In this document: positions 17,147-27,957 of the stretch, one piece after another
Layout: each line of letters begins with the position of its first letter
How positions within the stretch are numbered: position 1 is the stretch's first letter
From: Polynucleobacter hallstattensis
Lineage (GTDB): Bacteria; Pseudomonadota; Gammaproteobacteria; Burkholderiales; Burkholderiaceae
Assembly: GCF_018881835.1 (NCBI RefSeq)
Contig: NZ_JACVPO010000002.1
Span: forward strand, 620,001-684,000
DNA length: 64,000 bases
Direction of reading: 5' to 3'
The notes under the pieces: generated by a model
Told to the model about the DNA's origin: nothing
Seen by the model: only the letters and a program-made list of their open reading frames with translations
Databases searched by the model: none
Translations under genes and position numbers: made by a program

Positions 17147-18224
17147 GCGTTGGGATATTTTCTGTCAAATCGTAGACAACTATGGTGATGCCGGTGTTTG
17201 CTGGCGCCTAGCAAGAAGCTTAACAAGTCTTCACGGCCAAGACGTGCGCATTTTCTGTGACGATCTGCCAACCCTTAATTTACTCGCTTCTGGGGTTGCC
17301 CCAGAAAACAAGCGTCGTATCGATATCCAACCCTGGGAAGCAAGTTATAACAATTGCCGTCATCCAGTTGAGGCACCGGATGTGGTGATTGAGGCATTTG
17401 GTTGTGATCTACCAGAGCGTTACCTAGCGGGTTTACTGATTGCCCCCAAAAAACCCATCATCATTAATCTGGAGTATTTAACTGCAGAGCCCTGGATTGT
17501 GGACTTTCATCAGAAAGCATCCCCGCAGGCGCATGGTATTCCAAAATACTTTTTCTTTCCTGGATTCCAAACTAATGCAGGTGGTATTTTAATAGATCCA
17601 GTGCCTCAGGAATCATCACTAACCGAGCAATTCGTTCCTGAGAGTCTCAGGGCAAGCTGGAAGCTCTTGCGACCTAATGCAAAACGCATCAGCATCTTTT
17701 GCTATCCAGGTGTACCGCTCCTGAAATGGTTAGAGGATCTAGTAACATTAGATGAGAACTTCGACATTGTGTTGACTCACGGCCAACTTGAGCAATTGCA
17801 GTTCAGCTCTGGCCACCCTACCAAGGCGCTTGTCCTACCCAGCTCGATTCAGCTCATCTCAATTCCTTTTGTGTCTCAGGATGAATACGATTGGACACTC
17901 TCTCAATGCGACTTCAATATTGTTCGAGGTGAGGATTCTTTTGTCAGAGCGCAATTAGCGGGCAAACCTTTCATCTGGCATATTTACCCACAAGAAGATC
18001 GCGCGCACGAAACCAAGTTGGCTGCATTTTTAGATCTCTATCTTGCAGACGCATCACAAGAGCTTAAACACGCCGTCACTGCAGCAATGACTTGGGCAAT
18101 GCCTAACAAGTGGCATCACTCCATTGATGACTGGAACACCCATTCCAAGGCCTGGCGAGCAGATTTATTAGAAAAACAAGCCGATGGTGGCCTAGCTGCC
18201 CGTCTAATGAGCTTTGTAGGCTGA
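17145..18224 (+). CDS. earP: Elongation factor P arginine rhamnosyltransferase
   Basis: A 359-residue GT-B fold glycosyltransferase (DUF2331). It starts MRWDIFC and carries the N-terminal acidic pair D11 and D15 (VDNYGDAG) and the C-terminal donor-binding motif [10 protein letters not shown]. EarP attaches rhamnose from TDP-L-rhamnose to Arg32 of EF-P, which EF-P needs to rescue ribosomes at polyproline stretches. The EF-P gene follows 87 bp downstream and has the matching Arg32. No rhamnose synthesis genes are in the window. Confidence 0.95.
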   Translation: MRWDIFCQIVDNYGDAGVCWRLARSLTSLHGQDVRIFCDDLPTLNLLASGVAPENKRRIDIQPWEASYNNCRHPVEAPDVVIEAFGCDLPERYLAGLLIAPKKPIIINLEYLTAEPWIVDFHQKASPQAHGIPKYFFFPGFQTNAGGILIDPVPQESSLTEQFVPESLRASWKLLRPNAKRISIFCYPGVPLLKWLEDLVTLDENFDIVLTHGQLEQLQFSSGHPTKALVLPSSIQLISIPFVSQDEYDWTLSQCDFNIVRGEDSFVRAQLAGKPFIWHIYPQEDRAHETKLAAFLDLYLADASQELKHAVTAAMTWAMPNKWHHSIDDWNTHSKAWRADLLEKQADGGLAARLMSFVG

Positions 18225-18311
18225 TCTTGGGCTAAAGATGCCTGCGGGCGGTTACAATCTTGTTTTTGATAAAAACCGCAGAAAAACAACTCTGCACCCA
18301 GGAATAGCAAG

Positions 18312-18872
18312 ATGAAAACAGCACAAGAACTCCGCGTTGGTAACGTAGTCATGATTGGCACTGATGCCATGGTCGTTTTAAAAGCAGAATACAGCCGCTC
18401 AGGCCGCAACTCCTCTGTTGTAAAAATGAAATTCAAGAACTTGTTAACTGGTGCGCCTAACGAAGGCGTATTCAAAGCAGATGACAAGTTCGATGTGGTG
18501 ATCCTGGATAAGAAAGATTGCACCTACTCTTACTTCGCAGACCCAATGTATGTATTTATGGATACTGAGTACAACCAATATGAAGTAGAAGCCGAATTCA
18601 TGGGTGATGCATTGCATTACCTAGAAGAAAGTATGCCTTGCGAAGTAGTTTTCTACGAAGGTAAAGCACTCTCTGTAGCAATGCCAAACTCTTTGGTTCG
18701 TGAAATCATTTACACAGAGCCAGCAGTTAAAGGTGATACCAGCTCAGGCAAAGTGTTGAAGACTGCAAAATTGGCTACCGGCTATGAATTACAAGTGCCA
18801 TTATTCTGTAACACCGGCGACAAGATCGAGATCGATACTCGTACTGGTGAATATCGTAGCCGCGCTAACTAA
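18312..18872 (+). CDS. efp: Elongation factor P, arginine-32 type
   Basis: A 186-residue EF-P with three beta-barrel domains. The modification loop reads SRSGRNSS, with Arg at position 32 where the E. coli protein has a lysylated Lys34. Arg32 is the EarP substrate, and earP is the neighbouring gene. EF-P enters the ribosomal E site and speeds peptide bond formation at consecutive prolines. A strong terminator follows. Confidence 0.97.
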   Translation: MKTAQELRVGNVVMIGTDAMVVLKAEYSRSGRNSSVVKMKFKNLLTGAPNEGVFKADDKFDVVILDKKDCTYSYFADPMYVFMDTEYNQYEVEAEFMGDALHYLEESMPCEVVFYEGKALSVAMPNSLVREIIYTEPAVKGDTSSGKVLKTAKLATGYELQVPLFCNTGDKIEIDTRTGEYRSRAN

Positions 18873-18890
18873 TTAGATTGCTCGATCAGT

Positions 18891-18917
18891 AAAAGCCCGG
18901 TACGCCGGGCTTTTTTA
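18891..18917. terminator. Bidirectional terminator between efp and nagZ
   Basis: A 10-bp stem (18891-18900 with 18905-18914) has a TACG loop and a run of T. The A-run on the other side lets it serve the convergent nagZ, which ends at 18922. Confidence 0.88.
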
Positions 18918-18921
18918 TTAC

Positions 18922-19998
18922 CTAGGCAATGAGCTTGAACTGTCGGAGTAAGCCTTTAGCATGCTTGTATTGCGCTTCGCTTTGCAATTCATCCCAGGTA
19001 GGAGCTGCAGCGGTTGGCATTAAGCGATTTAATCGAGTTGCAGATTCAGCTTGTTTTGTTTTGGAAACTTTTAGCTGACTCAGCAATTGATCTGCGAGAT
19101 CGGGGCGATTACATATCAACACTGCATCACATCCTGCCTCAAGCGCCATATCTGCACCCTTCACCACAGAGCCAGCAACACTGGCGCCCTCCATAGAAAG
19201 GTCATCGCTAAAGATCACACCTTGAAATCCCAATTCTTGACGCAAAATAGAATGTAACCAGACCTTAGAAAATCCTGCCGGGTTTTTATCTACTTGTGGG
19301 TAAATCACGTGAGCCGGCATTACCGCAGTCAAACTCAAATCCAACCACTCATAAGGCTTAGCATCATCATTCAGAATGTTCTGTAATGGACGCTCATCTA
19401 CTGGAATGGCCACATGAGAATCTGCCTCTGCCCAGCCATGACCTGGAAAATGCTTTCCGCAATTCGCCATACCCGCAAGTCTTAAGCCTTCGTTCAAACT
19501 CTTAGCCAATGCAAACGTGATTTGTGGATCACGACTAAATGCACGATCGCCGATTACACCGCTGCGACCAAAGTCCAAATCCAGAACAGGAGTAAAACTA
19601 AAGTCTATACCGCAAGCCCTTAACTCGGCAGCCAGGATATATCCACAGGCAGTTGTAGCTGCCATAGCGATGGCAGCAGATTGAGCGCTATGGGTCGATT
19701 TATTTTCAGCTCCCCAGAGTTCGCCAAGCTTACGCATAGCAGGTAAATGGGTGAAGCCATCTGTTCTGCAGCGCTGTACACGTCCACCTTCATGATCAAT
19801 CGAGATCAACACATCGGAACGGAGTTTTTTAATTTCCGAAGTCAGCTTTGTGAGTTGCTTGCGATTGGCAAAGTTTCTGCCAAATAAAATCACACCACCA
19901 GTGAGTGGGTGCAAGATACGGCGACGATCCTCCCCGTTTAACTCAAGACCAACAATATCTAAAGTAACGGGGCCTGGCTTCATAGTCGACTTAGTCAT
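18922..19998 (-). CDS. nagZ: Beta-N-acetylhexosaminidase, peptidoglycan recycling
   Basis: A 358-residue family 3 glycoside hydrolase with SIDHEGGRVQR, the NagZ His/Asp loop KHFPGHGWAEADSH and the nucleophile region FSDDLSMEGA. NagZ removes GlcNAc from anhydromuropeptides in the cytoplasm. It is the distal gene of the block running from lepA to nagZ. An AGGAAT ribosome site precedes the ATG. Confidence 0.95.
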   Translation of the reverse strand: MTKSTMKPGPVTLDIVGLELNGEDRRRILHPLTGGVILFGRNFANRKQLTKLTSEIKKLRSDVLISIDHEGGRVQRCRTDGFTHLPAMRKLGELWGAENKSTHSAQSAAIAMAATTACGYILAAELRACGIDFSFTPVLDLDFGRSGVIGDRAFSRDPQITFALAKSLNEGLRLAGMANCGKHFPGHGWAEADSHVAIPVDERPLQNILNDDAKPYEWLDLSLTAVMPAHVIYPQVDKNPAGFSKVWLHSILRQELGFQGVIFSDDLSMEGASVAGSVVKGADMALEAGCDAVLICNRPDLADQLLSQLKVSKTKQAESATRLNRLMPTAAAPTWDELQSEAQYKHAKGLLRQFKLIA

Positions 19999-20043
19999 GT
20001 ATTCCTCGAAATTTTTTAGTTTTATATACTTTTGAGAGTTGTT

Positions 20044-20436
20044 TTATTTTTGAACTACGATGACATGGGCAATGGCCATATCCTGCTCATCACTAACGGT
20101 GACCTGAGCTTCCCAGTTTTTTTCCTGCATAAATTGCGCAAGTGCTCCTAGGTACGAGATTACTGGTTTGCCGCTAGGCTCGTTCAATGTTTGGAGTGAA
20201 CGCCAAGTCATTGGCATTCTCATACCCAAGCCAATGGCTTTGGAGAATGCTTCTTTTGCAGCAAAGCGCGTTGCCAAGAAAGCAATGCCCCGTTTGTGGT
20301 TTCTGGCTAAGCGATGTTTAAAAACCAACATCTCATCTGGCCCCAGGATCTTTTCTGCAAGGCGACCATTCGTACGATCGTAAGCAGCTTGTAGCCGCTT
20401 GATCTGCAAAATGTCTGTACCTATGCCAATGATCAT
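20044..20436 (-). CDS. acpS: Holo-[acyl-carrier-protein] synthase
   Basis: A 130-residue phosphopantetheinyl transferase with the two family motifs [11 protein letters not shown] near the start and [12 protein letters not shown] near residue 60. It transfers phosphopantetheine from CoA to Ser of acyl carrier protein; acpP is in the same window. It is 15 bp after pdxJ. Confidence 0.96.
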   Translation of the reverse strand: MIIGIGTDILQIKRLQAAYDRTNGRLAEKILGPDEMLVFKHRLARNHKRGIAFLATRFAAKEAFSKAIGLGMRMPMTWRSLQTLNEPSGKPVISYLGALAQFMQEKNWEAQVTVSDEQDMAIAHVIVVQK

Positions 20437-20451
20437 TTGATATTAAATCTT

Positions 20452-21195
20452 TTAAGCTTTAGCCCTGCCCTGAACCATCAAAGCCTTCATATCCACGATT
20501 GCTTTTTGCCAACCCTTAAAGAGCGCTTCAGCAACAATGGCGTGCCCGATATTCAGCTCAGATAGCTCGGCAATGGCGGCAACTGGCATCACGTTGCCCT
20601 CATGTAAACCATGGCCTGCATTGACTCGTAAGCCAATGCTTTTTCCAAACTGGGCTGCCGTCCTGATGCGCTCGAGCTCTTGCTTCTGTTGATCACCAGC
20701 CAGATCTGCATAACGACCAGTATGTAATTCAACTACTGTGGCACCTACATCTTTAGCAGCTTGAATTTGCCGTTCTTCGGGATCAATGAAAAGTGAAACT
20801 CGTATGCCAGCAGCTTTTAATTGTGTAGTGGCTGCCTTTACTGCATCAAAGTGACCCACGACATCTAAGCCGCCTTCAGTAGTGACCTCTTCACGCTTTT
20901 CAGGAACAAGGCAAACATCCTGCGGCTGAACCTGACAGGCGATATCAATCATCTCAGGAGTAACAGCGCACTCAAGGTTCATACGCGTCTGAATCAAAGG
21001 GCGAAGCGCTATTAAATCTGCATCTTTAATATGGCGGCGATCTTCACGTAAATGCAAGGTAATTAAATCAGCGCCAGCCTCTTCGGCCAAGCGGGCAGCT
21101 TTTAGTGGGTCGGGGTAGACCGTACCACGTGCATTGCGTAGAGTAGCGACGTGATCGACATTAATGCCAAGTTCAAGGATATTGGAATTGCTCAT
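20452..21195 (-). CDS. pdxJ: Pyridoxine 5'-phosphate synthase
   Basis: A 247-residue TIM-barrel enzyme with the start region [16 protein letters not shown], the [10 protein letters not shown] loop and VNAGHGLH near the C-terminus. It condenses 1-deoxyxylulose-5-phosphate with aminoacetone phosphate to form vitamin B6 phosphate. It is 12 bp downstream of recO. Confidence 0.97.
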   Translation of the reverse strand: MSNSNILELGINVDHVATLRNARGTVYPDPLKAARLAEEAGADLITLHLREDRRHIKDADLIALRPLIQTRMNLECAVTPEMIDIACQVQPQDVCLVPEKREEVTTEGGLDVVGHFDAVKAATTQLKAAGIRVSLFIDPEERQIQAAKDVGATVVELHTGRYADLAGDQQKQELERIRTAAQFGKSIGLRVNAGHGLHEGNVMPVAAIAELSELNIGHAIVAEALFKGWQKAIVDMKALMVQGRAKA

Positions 21196-21207
21196 ATTTA
21201 TAGATTA

Positions 21208-21942
21208 CTAGATTTTCTTGAGATCAATCAAAATCTGGCGGGTAGTGAGTACTTGATCTTGAAGATGAAGCCCCAATAAGAAACGCATCAGCTGTTTACT
21301 CTCAGAAAGCGTTTCTTGATCAGAAAAGTCTCCCACTGCGATGGCAAGGAGGGATTTGCCACTCAAGACTGGCCAATGGCCTGGATCATCCACTTGTACA
21401 GGCCTGACACCACGCTCCGGCTGATAGACGTACTGTTCTTGTGAGACTGGAGCGCTGTGGGTTTCAACGCAGTAATCCAATGCTGCTGCATATCCGGTCT
21501 CTTGCAAGAGTGTTAACTCAAAGGGACGCAAAATTTCCTCTAAGCCCTTAGATTGAAACTCAAGATTAGATAAGGCAGAGATCGTATCAGTGTAATGGTC
21601 GTAGAGTATTTCATAGTCGTCTTCACGAGCCAGAAACTTGACTAACAACTCATTGAGATAGAAGCCGCAGAGTAATGCATCACCCACCAAAGAGGGTGTT
21701 CCACCAACCCACTCTGACTTCGTTAAAGTACGCAACTCAGACTGGCCACTCCAAGAAACCAATAGGGGTTGAAAACGCTGCAAGACTGGACGCAATACCG
21801 AATGTGGACGCTTAGCGCCTTTAGCGATCAGTGCCATGCGACCATACTGCCGAGTAAACACATCTAGAATTAAGCTAGTTTCCTTATAAGGAATGCTGTG
21901 CAATACAAAAGCGGGTTCGTCAGCAACACGAATGGAGGCCAT
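21208..21942 (-). CDS. recO: DNA repair protein RecO
   Basis: A 244-residue RecO with an N-terminal OB fold (FVLHSIPYKETSLILDVFTR) and a helical C-terminal part. RecO helps load RecA onto single-stranded DNA covered by SSB. It follows era by 6 bp, a gene pair common in proteobacteria. Confidence 0.94.
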   Translation of the reverse strand: MASIRVADEPAFVLHSIPYKETSLILDVFTRQYGRMALIAKGAKRPHSVLRPVLQRFQPLLVSWSGQSELRTLTKSEWVGGTPSLVGDALLCGFYLNELLVKFLAREDDYEILYDHYTDTISALSNLEFQSKGLEEILRPFELTLLQETGYAAALDYCVETHSAPVSQEQYVYQPERGVRPVQVDDPGHWPVLSGKSLLAIAVGDFSDQETLSESKQLMRFLLGLHLQDQVLTTRQILIDLKKI

Positions 21943-21948
21943 GAATAA

Positions 21949-22884
21949 TTACTCTAGTCCCTGCGCCCGTAATTCAGCACGATCATCTGCCCAACCACGC
22001 TTGACCTTAACCCAAGTTTCCAAAAAGACCTTGCCGTCAAAGAGTTTTTCCATATCAATACGGGCGTCGGTAGATATCTTCTTTAATCGCTCACCCTTGG
22101 CGCCAATAATCATCGCCTTGTGGCTATCGCGATCAACCAAAATCGTTGCCGCAATCCGGCGCATCTTGCCATCCATCTTGAACTGATCAATGACTACTGT
22201 GCTGGTGTAAGGCAACTCTTCACCAGTGAAGCGGAAAACTTTCTCACGCAGGATCTCAGCAGCCAAGAAGCGCTCACTGCGATCAGTGATGGTGTCGCCA
22301 TCGTAGACTGCCGGCGCTTCAGGTAAATAACCTTCAAGTACATCCAATAATCTTTCAATATCGCCAGGACTTTTAGCGCTCATGGGTACGATTTCAGAGA
22401 ACTCACACTTCTGGTCTTCATGACCACCTAATTCACACCAAGGCTGGCTCATTTCTTTCATGAAATTTAGTAAGGCCTGATCACGCTCAGAGGGAGTCTG
22501 AAAGCGGCTATTAAATAGGTCCAATTTGTTTAACACCAAGACAACCGGTAAGTCATCTGGCAGTAACTTCAAAACCTTTTTATCATCCTCGCCAAAGTAA
22601 CCAGCCTCAACTACAAAGCAAGCCACATTCACATCTTGCAAAGCCGTCGTTACCGTACGATTTAGCGCCTTATTGAGGGTATTCATCAGACGAGTCTGAA
22701 AGCCCGGTGTATCGATAAAAATGAATTGCGCTTCTTCACGATTCTGAATACCTAAAATACGATGACGCGTAGTTTGCGCCTTACGCGAGGTAATGCTGAT
22801 CTTCTGCCCAACCAACGCATTCAAGAGGGTCGATTTGCCCATATTGGGACGGCCAACAATGGCGATGGTGCCGCATCTAAACAC
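21949..22884 (-). CDS. era: GTPase Era
   Basis: 311 residues: an N-terminal GTPase domain (G1 [10 protein letters not shown]3 DTPGF, G4 NKLD) and a C-terminal KH domain with [12 protein letters not shown]. Era binds the 3' end of 16S rRNA during 30S assembly. The start is GTG at 22884, 2 nt after the rnc stop codon, suggesting translational coupling. Confidence 0.97.
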   Translation of the reverse strand: MFRCGTIAIVGRPNMGKSTLLNALVGQKISITSRKAQTTRHRILGIQNREEAQFIFIDTPGFQTRLMNTLNKALNRTVTTALQDVNVACFVVEAGYFGEDDKKVLKLLPDDLPVVLVLNKLDLFNSRFQTPSERDQALLNFMKEMSQPWCELGGHEDQKCEFSEIVPMSAKSPGDIERLLDVLEGYLPEAPAVYDGDTITDRSERFLAAEILREKVFRFTGEELPYTSTVVIDQFKMDGKMRRIAATILVDRDSHKAMIIGAKGERLKKISTDARIDMEKLFDGKVFLETWVKVKRGWADDRAELRAQGLE

Positions 22885-22886
22885 GA

Positions 22887-23678
22887 TTAGCCCTTCAGCT
22901 TAAGATTTAACTGTTCCTCAGTTACCACTTTTTTTGCTGCCTTCTTTTTGGCAGACCGAGTCTTTTTGGGCTTACCCAAGGCCTGCGGCAAAACCTTCAG
23001 TGCTGAGATGAGTGCTAGCTTTGCTGCCGCTTGCTCTGCCGCGCGTCGAGAAGCGCCTTCACCCTTCACGGCGACCTTAATGTTTGGTATTAAACACTCC
23101 ACTTCAAACTGCTGATTGTGGGCTGCGCCACTAGTACCAGTGACGTTATAGGTAGGCAATGGCAATTGATAGCTTTGCAAACACTCCTGCAATAAAGTCT
23201 TATCGTCTTTACCCAATGTCTTAGGGTCAACGTTGGCTAGAATGATTGAGTAGAGTTTACGCAAACAAGTCTTGGCAGCATCAAACCCACCATCTAGAAA
23301 TATGGCACCAGTCACCGCCTCAAGCGTGTCAGCCAGAATAGATGGGCGACGGAAACCGCCGCTCTTTAATTCTCCTTCACCTAAGCGCAGGTAGTCTGAT
23401 AGAGATAGTGTTTGAGCAATCTCATAGAGCGCTTGTTGCTTGACCAAGTTAGCCCGTACACGAGAAAGATCACCTTCATCTAAATCTGAATAGCGCTCGT
23501 AAAGCATTTCGGCAACAACGCAATTGAGAATCGAGTCGCCAAGGAACTCAAGACGCTCATTATTTTTCTTGCTGTGGCTACGGTGTGTTAAAGCTTGATT
23601 AAGCAGCTCTAATTTTTTAAACGTGTAACCTAGTTGCGCTTGCAGCGGTGCAGTTTCAATGGCGGCGCGGGCGTTCAT
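22887..23678 (-). CDS. rnc: Ribonuclease III
   Basis: 263 residues: a catalytic RNase III domain with the signature [12 protein letters not shown] and a C-terminal double-stranded RNA-binding domain, ending in a Lys-rich tail. It processes rRNA and double-stranded mRNA regions. I chose ATG at 23678, which leaves a 4-bp gap to lepB. A TTG at 23699 would overlap lepB and lengthen the protein by 7 residues. Confidence 0.95.
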   Translation of the reverse strand: MNARAAIETAPLQAQLGYTFKKLELLNQALTHRSHSKKNNERLEFLGDSILNCVVAEMLYERYSDLDEGDLSRVRANLVKQQALYEIAQTLSLSDYLRLGEGELKSGGFRRPSILADTLEAVTGAIFLDGGFDAAKTCLRKLYSIILANVDPKTLGKDDKTLLQECLQSYQLPLPTYNVTGTSGAAHNQQFEVECLIPNIKVAVKGEGASRRAAEQAAAKLALISALKVLPQALGKPKKTRSAKKKAAKKVVTEEQLNLKLKG

Positions 23679-23682
23679 GATC

Positions 23683-24489
23683 TTATTCGAAGCCGCCAAT
23701 ACGACCCAGATTTCCGAGATTCAACCAAACAAAGAATGCTCTACCAACAATATTCTTATCTGGTACAAATCCCCAGTAACGAGAATCAGCACTGTTATCG
23801 CGGTTATCACCCATTGCAAAGTAATGTCCCGCAGGTACTTTGCAAGTGAGACCAGCATTGATATATTGGCAGTTTTCAAAGCCAGGAAAACGCTCTGCAG
23901 GGAACATACCGGCAGGGCGATCAGGATCATTCAAAATCTCATGCTTATTACCGCCTAAGTCTGCAGGGAAAGATTCTGCAAACCGCTTGGCGTAACGCAT
24001 GTTTTCGGGATCTAGGTAATTCTCACCACCGCTGTATTGCAATGGCTGACCATTTACTGTTATGCGCTTGTCTTGATAAGTAATGGTGTCGCCTGGCAAA
24101 GCCACGACACGCTTGATGTAGTCAATAGATTCATCTCGGGGATAGCGAAATACGACGACATCTCCACGTTTCGGGGAGCCTAGCTCGACGACCTTCTGAT
24201 TAATCACTGGCAGACGAATGCCGTAGGTAAATTTATTCACCAGAATAAAGTCGCCAATCTGCAGAGTCGGAATCATGGAGCCCGAAGGGATTTTGAAGGG
24301 TTCCACAATGAAAGAGCGCAATACAAATACTGCACAAATTACCGGAAAGAACCCAGCCGTGTATTCCAACCACAGTGGCATGCGATCGATGCCGGCCTCA
24401 CGTCTTTGCGGAGCAAAGTAATAACGATCAGCAATCCAAGCAATGCCAGAGACCACTACCAAGATAAAGAGGATGAGGGCAAAGTTCAT
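23683..24489 (-). CDS. lepB: Signal peptidase I
   Basis: A 268-residue membrane protease with N-terminal hydrophobic segments (about 1-20 and 45-65). The catalytic Ser lies in PSGSMIPTL and the catalytic Lys in [23 protein letters not shown] is the family signature. It removes Sec and Tat signal peptides. Its ATG overlaps the lepA stop in a TAATG junction. Confidence 0.97.
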   Translation of the reverse strand: MNFALILFILVVVSGIAWIADRYYFAPQRREAGIDRMPLWLEYTAGFFPVICAVFVLRSFIVEPFKIPSGSMIPTLQIGDFILVNKFTYGIRLPVINQKVVELGSPKRGDVVVFRYPRDESIDYIKRVVALPGDTITYQDKRITVNGQPLQYSGGENYLDPENMRYAKRFAESFPADLGGNKHEILNDPDRPAGMFPAERFPGFENCQYINAGLTCKVPAGHYFAMGDNRDNSADSRYWGFVPDKNIVGRAFFVWLNLGNLGRIGGFE

Positions 24490-26294
24490 TAGTCGTCTAC
24501 CTGCAAAATAGCTAAGAAGGCTTCTTGTGGAATCTCCACATTACCAACCTGCTTCATACGTTTCTTACCTTCTTTTTGCTTCTCTAATAATTTACGCTTA
24601 CGAGAGATATCACCGCCATAGCATTTAGCCAATACGTTCTTACGAAGCGCCTTGACGTTTTCACGGGCAACGATGTTGCTACCAATTGCTGCCTGAATAG
24701 CTACATCAAACATTTGACGCGGAATAATGCCGCGCATCTTGGCAACCACTTCACGACCACGGTGCTGACTGTTGCTGCGGTGAACGATCACCGATAGAGC
24801 ATCCACTCGCTCGCTATTAATGAGGATGTCAACCTTAACTACATCTGCGGGACGATATTCCTTGAACTCGTAATCCATGGATGCATAGCCACGAGAGATG
24901 GATTTCATTTTGTCGAAGAAATCCAAAACAATCTCCGCCATCGGTAACTCATAAGTGAGTTTCACTTGACGACCAAGATAATTCATATCCATCTGAATAC
25001 CACGCTTACCAACGCACAGAGTAATAATCGCGCCCACATACTCTTGCGGCATATACAGGTTGACTGTCACGATCGGCTCAAGAATCGTATTAATCTTGCT
25101 AGCCTCGGGCATCTTTGATGGATTATCGACCGACAAGATGCTTCCATCTGATTGCTCTACTTGATACACCACCGTTGGCGCGGTTGTGATGAGGTTCATG
25201 CCGTACTGACGCTCTAAGCGCTCTTGCACGATCTCCATGTGGAGCAAACCCAAGAAGCCGCAACGGAATCCAAAACCAAGCGCTTGTGAAACCTCAGGCT
25301 CATACAAGAGTGAGGCGTCATTTAACTGCAACTTCTCTAAGGACTCGCGCAGTTGATCATATTCACTCGACTCAACTGGGTAAAGCCCAGCAAAAACCTG
25401 AGGCTTAACCTCTTTAAAACCGGGAAGTGGTGCCGTTGCAGGAATGCGGCCTTGCTGCCCTGGGGTATGCGTAACCGTATCACCAACCTTGGCAGCTTTT
25501 AACTCTTTAATGCCAGCAATCACAAAGCCCACCTGACCAGCAGACAGCTCTGGGCGATCCACAGACTTTGGACTAAAGACACCAACATGCTCTATTAGAT
25601 GACTCGAGCCATTGGACATCAAGGTAATTTTTTCTTTTGGCTTTAGGGTGCCGTTAACGACACGCACCAACATCACCACACCGACATAGTTATCAAACCA
25701 CGAATCGATAATCAATGCTTGCAATGGATCTGTCGCACTACCTTTTGGCGGGGGCACGCGAGCAATCATTTCCTCAATGACATCCTGCACGCCTAATCCC
25801 GTTTTAGCTGAACAGGTCACTGCTTCAGATGCATCAATACCAATAACATCTTCAATTTCTTGTTTAGCGCGCTCAGGATCAGCCTGTGGCAAATCAATCT
25901 TGTTGAGGACAGGTACTACTTCAACACCCAGCTCTAGAGCCATGTAGCAGTTAGCAACTGTTTGCGCTTCAACACCTTGACTGGCATCAACCACTAGCAA
26001 TGCACCTTCGCATGCTGATAAGGAGCGACTAACCTCATAGGAGAAGTCGACGTGACCAGGTGTATCAATCAAATTGATGTTGTAGGTTTTGCCATCTTTG
26101 GATTTATAAGTTAGCGCTGCTGTTTGCGCCTTAATCGTGATACCACGCTCACGCTCAATATCCATCGAGTCCAGAACCTGCGCTTCCATTTCACGATCGG
26201 TAAGACCGCCACAGAGCTGAATAATGCGATCAGCAAGCGTTGATTTGCCGTGATCAATATGGGCGATGATAGAAAAATTGCGGATTAAATCCAT
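24489..26294 (-). CDS. lepA: Elongation factor 4 (LepA GTPase)
   Basis: A 601-residue translational GTPase starting [16 protein letters not shown], with G1 [10 protein letters not shown]3 DTPGH and G4 NKID, then the LepA-specific C-terminal domain. It acts on ribosomes in translation quality control and initiation. A TTG 21 bp upstream is in frame, but the ATG matches the family start. The ribosome site is weak. Confidence 0.97.
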   Translation of the reverse strand: MDLIRNFSIIAHIDHGKSTLADRIIQLCGGLTDREMEAQVLDSMDIERERGITIKAQTAALTYKSKDGKTYNINLIDTPGHVDFSYEVSRSLSACEGALLVVDASQGVEAQTVANCYMALELGVEVVPVLNKIDLPQADPERAKQEIEDVIGIDASEAVTCSAKTGLGVQDVIEEMIARVPPPKGSATDPLQALIIDSWFDNYVGVVMLVRVVNGTLKPKEKITLMSNGSSHLIEHVGVFSPKSVDRPELSAGQVGFVIAGIKELKAAKVGDTVTHTPGQQGRIPATAPLPGFKEVKPQVFAGLYPVESSEYDQLRESLEKLQLNDASLLYEPEVSQALGFGFRCGFLGLLHMEIVQERLERQYGMNLITTAPTVVYQVEQSDGSILSVDNPSKMPEASKINTILEPIVTVNLYMPQEYVGAIITLCVGKRGIQMDMNYLGRQVKLTYELPMAEIVLDFFDKMKSISRGYASMDYEFKEYRPADVVKVDILINSERVDALSVIVHRSNSQHRGREVVAKMRGIIPRQMFDVAIQAAIGSNIVARENVKALRKNVLAKCYGGDISRKRKLLEKQKEGKKRMKQVGNVEIPQEAFLAILQVDD

Positions 26295-26437
26295 AGCGTC
26301 TTGTGTAGTCTTCAAAAAACGCCTTGTCAGAACGCACCACGATGATGCGCTGCAAAAAGTCGTCTTAAAGTAATTGTAATGGGTGGCGCCAAATTAGCGC
26401 CAAACCCCCTTTTTCACCTTAAAAACAAGGTTTTGGC

Positions 26438-27886
26438 TTATTTTGGCTTTACCGGAATAATCAAGGTGCTATCAGCCCGACGAACAAAAACCGGAACCGA
26501 CTTATTGGGATCCAAACCCTTCACAAGACCCTCAAACTGCTTCACCCCAGTGATATCGGCATCTGCAATTCGGATAATGACATCCCCGGGACGCACTCCT
26601 GAGCGCACTAAAGGGCCTTCCCCTAGGCCGGTAACCTCAACACCTCCGCGGATATTGAGCTCCTTTTTCTTGCTATCTGATGGCTCAGAAACTACTACCC
26701 CGAGAGAATTGGCATTTCCAGCCGATGAACCTGAGTTATCTGACTTTTTCACGGCAGCTTGACCTGCTTCGGTATCCACTACTGAGACCATCAAGTCCTT
26801 AGTTGAGCCTTTACGCCAAACCTGTACATTAGCACTGGTTCCTGGCTTGGTTTCCCCAACAGCTCTTGGCAGGTCAGTAGATTTGCCAATATCACGGCCA
26901 TTAAAGCTCAGAATCACGTCTCCAGACTCAATGCCGCCCGCTGCCGCTGGACCACCTGGCTCGACATTGCGAACATAGGCTCCACGCGGTTTACCTAGAC
27001 CTAGACTTTCTGCAATCTCTTTGGTCATCTCACCCAAAGCAACACCAATACGGCCACGAGTCATTTTTCCATTGGTACGTAGTTGCTCTGCAACACGCAT
27101 CGCCTCATCTATCGGAATGGCAAAAGAAATACCCATATATCCGCCAGAGCGACTAAAGATTTGCGAATTAATACCAATCACTTGTCCAGCAGTATTCAAT
27201 AAAGGGCCGCCAGAGTTACCGGGATTCACTGCTACGTCCGTCTGAATGAATGGCAAGTAGTCACCAGTATCACGACTCTTAGCAGACACGATGCCAGCAG
27301 TAACAGTATTTTCTAGGCCAAATGGGGAGCCAATTGCTAATACCCATTCACCCACCCGCACTCGAGAAGAGTCGCCTAGTGGCAATTTAGGCAAATCGCG
27401 CGCATCGATTTTGACAACCGCCATATCGGTTCGTTTATCCATACCCAATAACTTGGCTTTGTACTCACGCTTATCCGTCAAGGTGACGTAGATAGTATTC
27501 GCGCCCTCGACAACGTGGGCGTTAGTCAAAATTAAGCCATTGGATTCAATAATGAAGCCAGAACCTACGCCGCGATCCGCCTCTTGAGGTTTGCCAGAAT
27601 TTGGTTGTGCTTGCTTAGGTCCGCCAGGTAATCCTGGAATAGGCACACCAAAGAAACGACGGAAGAACTCAGCCTGATCCTCAGGCATCCCTGGAATACC
27701 GCCTTGAGCTTGCTGCTGCATTACTTTTTCAGTAGTTCGGATATTCACCACAGCAGGACTAGCTCGCTCGACTAAGTCGGCAAAGTCAGGAATAGAAACA
27801 CGCGGGCTTTGGGCGTGGGCCTGGGGGATGAGCGCAATTTGCCCCAAGCTAAAGATAGCTAAGAGCGCAATTAAATACTTTTTCAT
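26438..27886 (-). CDS. mucD: Periplasmic serine protease, DegP/MucD type (Do-like)
   Basis: 482 residues: a Sec signal peptide (MKKYLIALL..., cleavage after AHA), then a trypsin-like domain with His in TNAHVV, Asp in RTDMAVVK and Ser in GNSGGPL. Two PDZ domains follow (about 280-375 and 395-480). It degrades misfolded envelope proteins. ATG at 27886 was chosen over a longer frame because the signal peptide begins there. In related genera rpoE-rseA-rseB sit between fabF and this gene; here fabF ends 71 bp upstream. Confidence 0.94.
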   Translation of the reverse strand: MKKYLIALLAIFSLGQIALIPQAHAQSPRVSIPDFADLVERASPAVVNIRTTEKVMQQQAQGGIPGMPEDQAEFFRRFFGVPIPGLPGGPKQAQPNSGKPQEADRGVGSGFIIESNGLILTNAHVVEGANTIYVTLTDKREYKAKLLGMDKRTDMAVVKIDARDLPKLPLGDSSRVRVGEWVLAIGSPFGLENTVTAGIVSAKSRDTGDYLPFIQTDVAVNPGNSGGPLLNTAGQVIGINSQIFSRSGGYMGISFAIPIDEAMRVAEQLRTNGKMTRGRIGVALGEMTKEIAESLGLGKPRGAYVRNVEPGGPAAAGGIESGDVILSFNGRDIGKSTDLPRAVGETKPGTSANVQVWRKGSTKDLMVSVVDTEAGQAAVKKSDNSGSSAGNANSLGVVVSEPSDSKKKELNIRGGVEVTGLGEGPLVRSGVRPGDVIIRIADADITGVKQFEGLVKGLDPNKSVPVFVRRADSTLIIPVKPK

Positions 27887-27957
27887 AGTGCTATAGACCT
27901 GCTTGGTAAAAACCAATAATTGAAGAAATAAGAGAAGGGAGCTACCCAATAAGGATA

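Noticed and set aside
26386..26402. GGCGC/GCGCC hairpin between mucD and lepA as a terminator
   Set aside because: On the minus strand no T-run follows the stem, and the plus-strand T-run is displaced by 8 nt.
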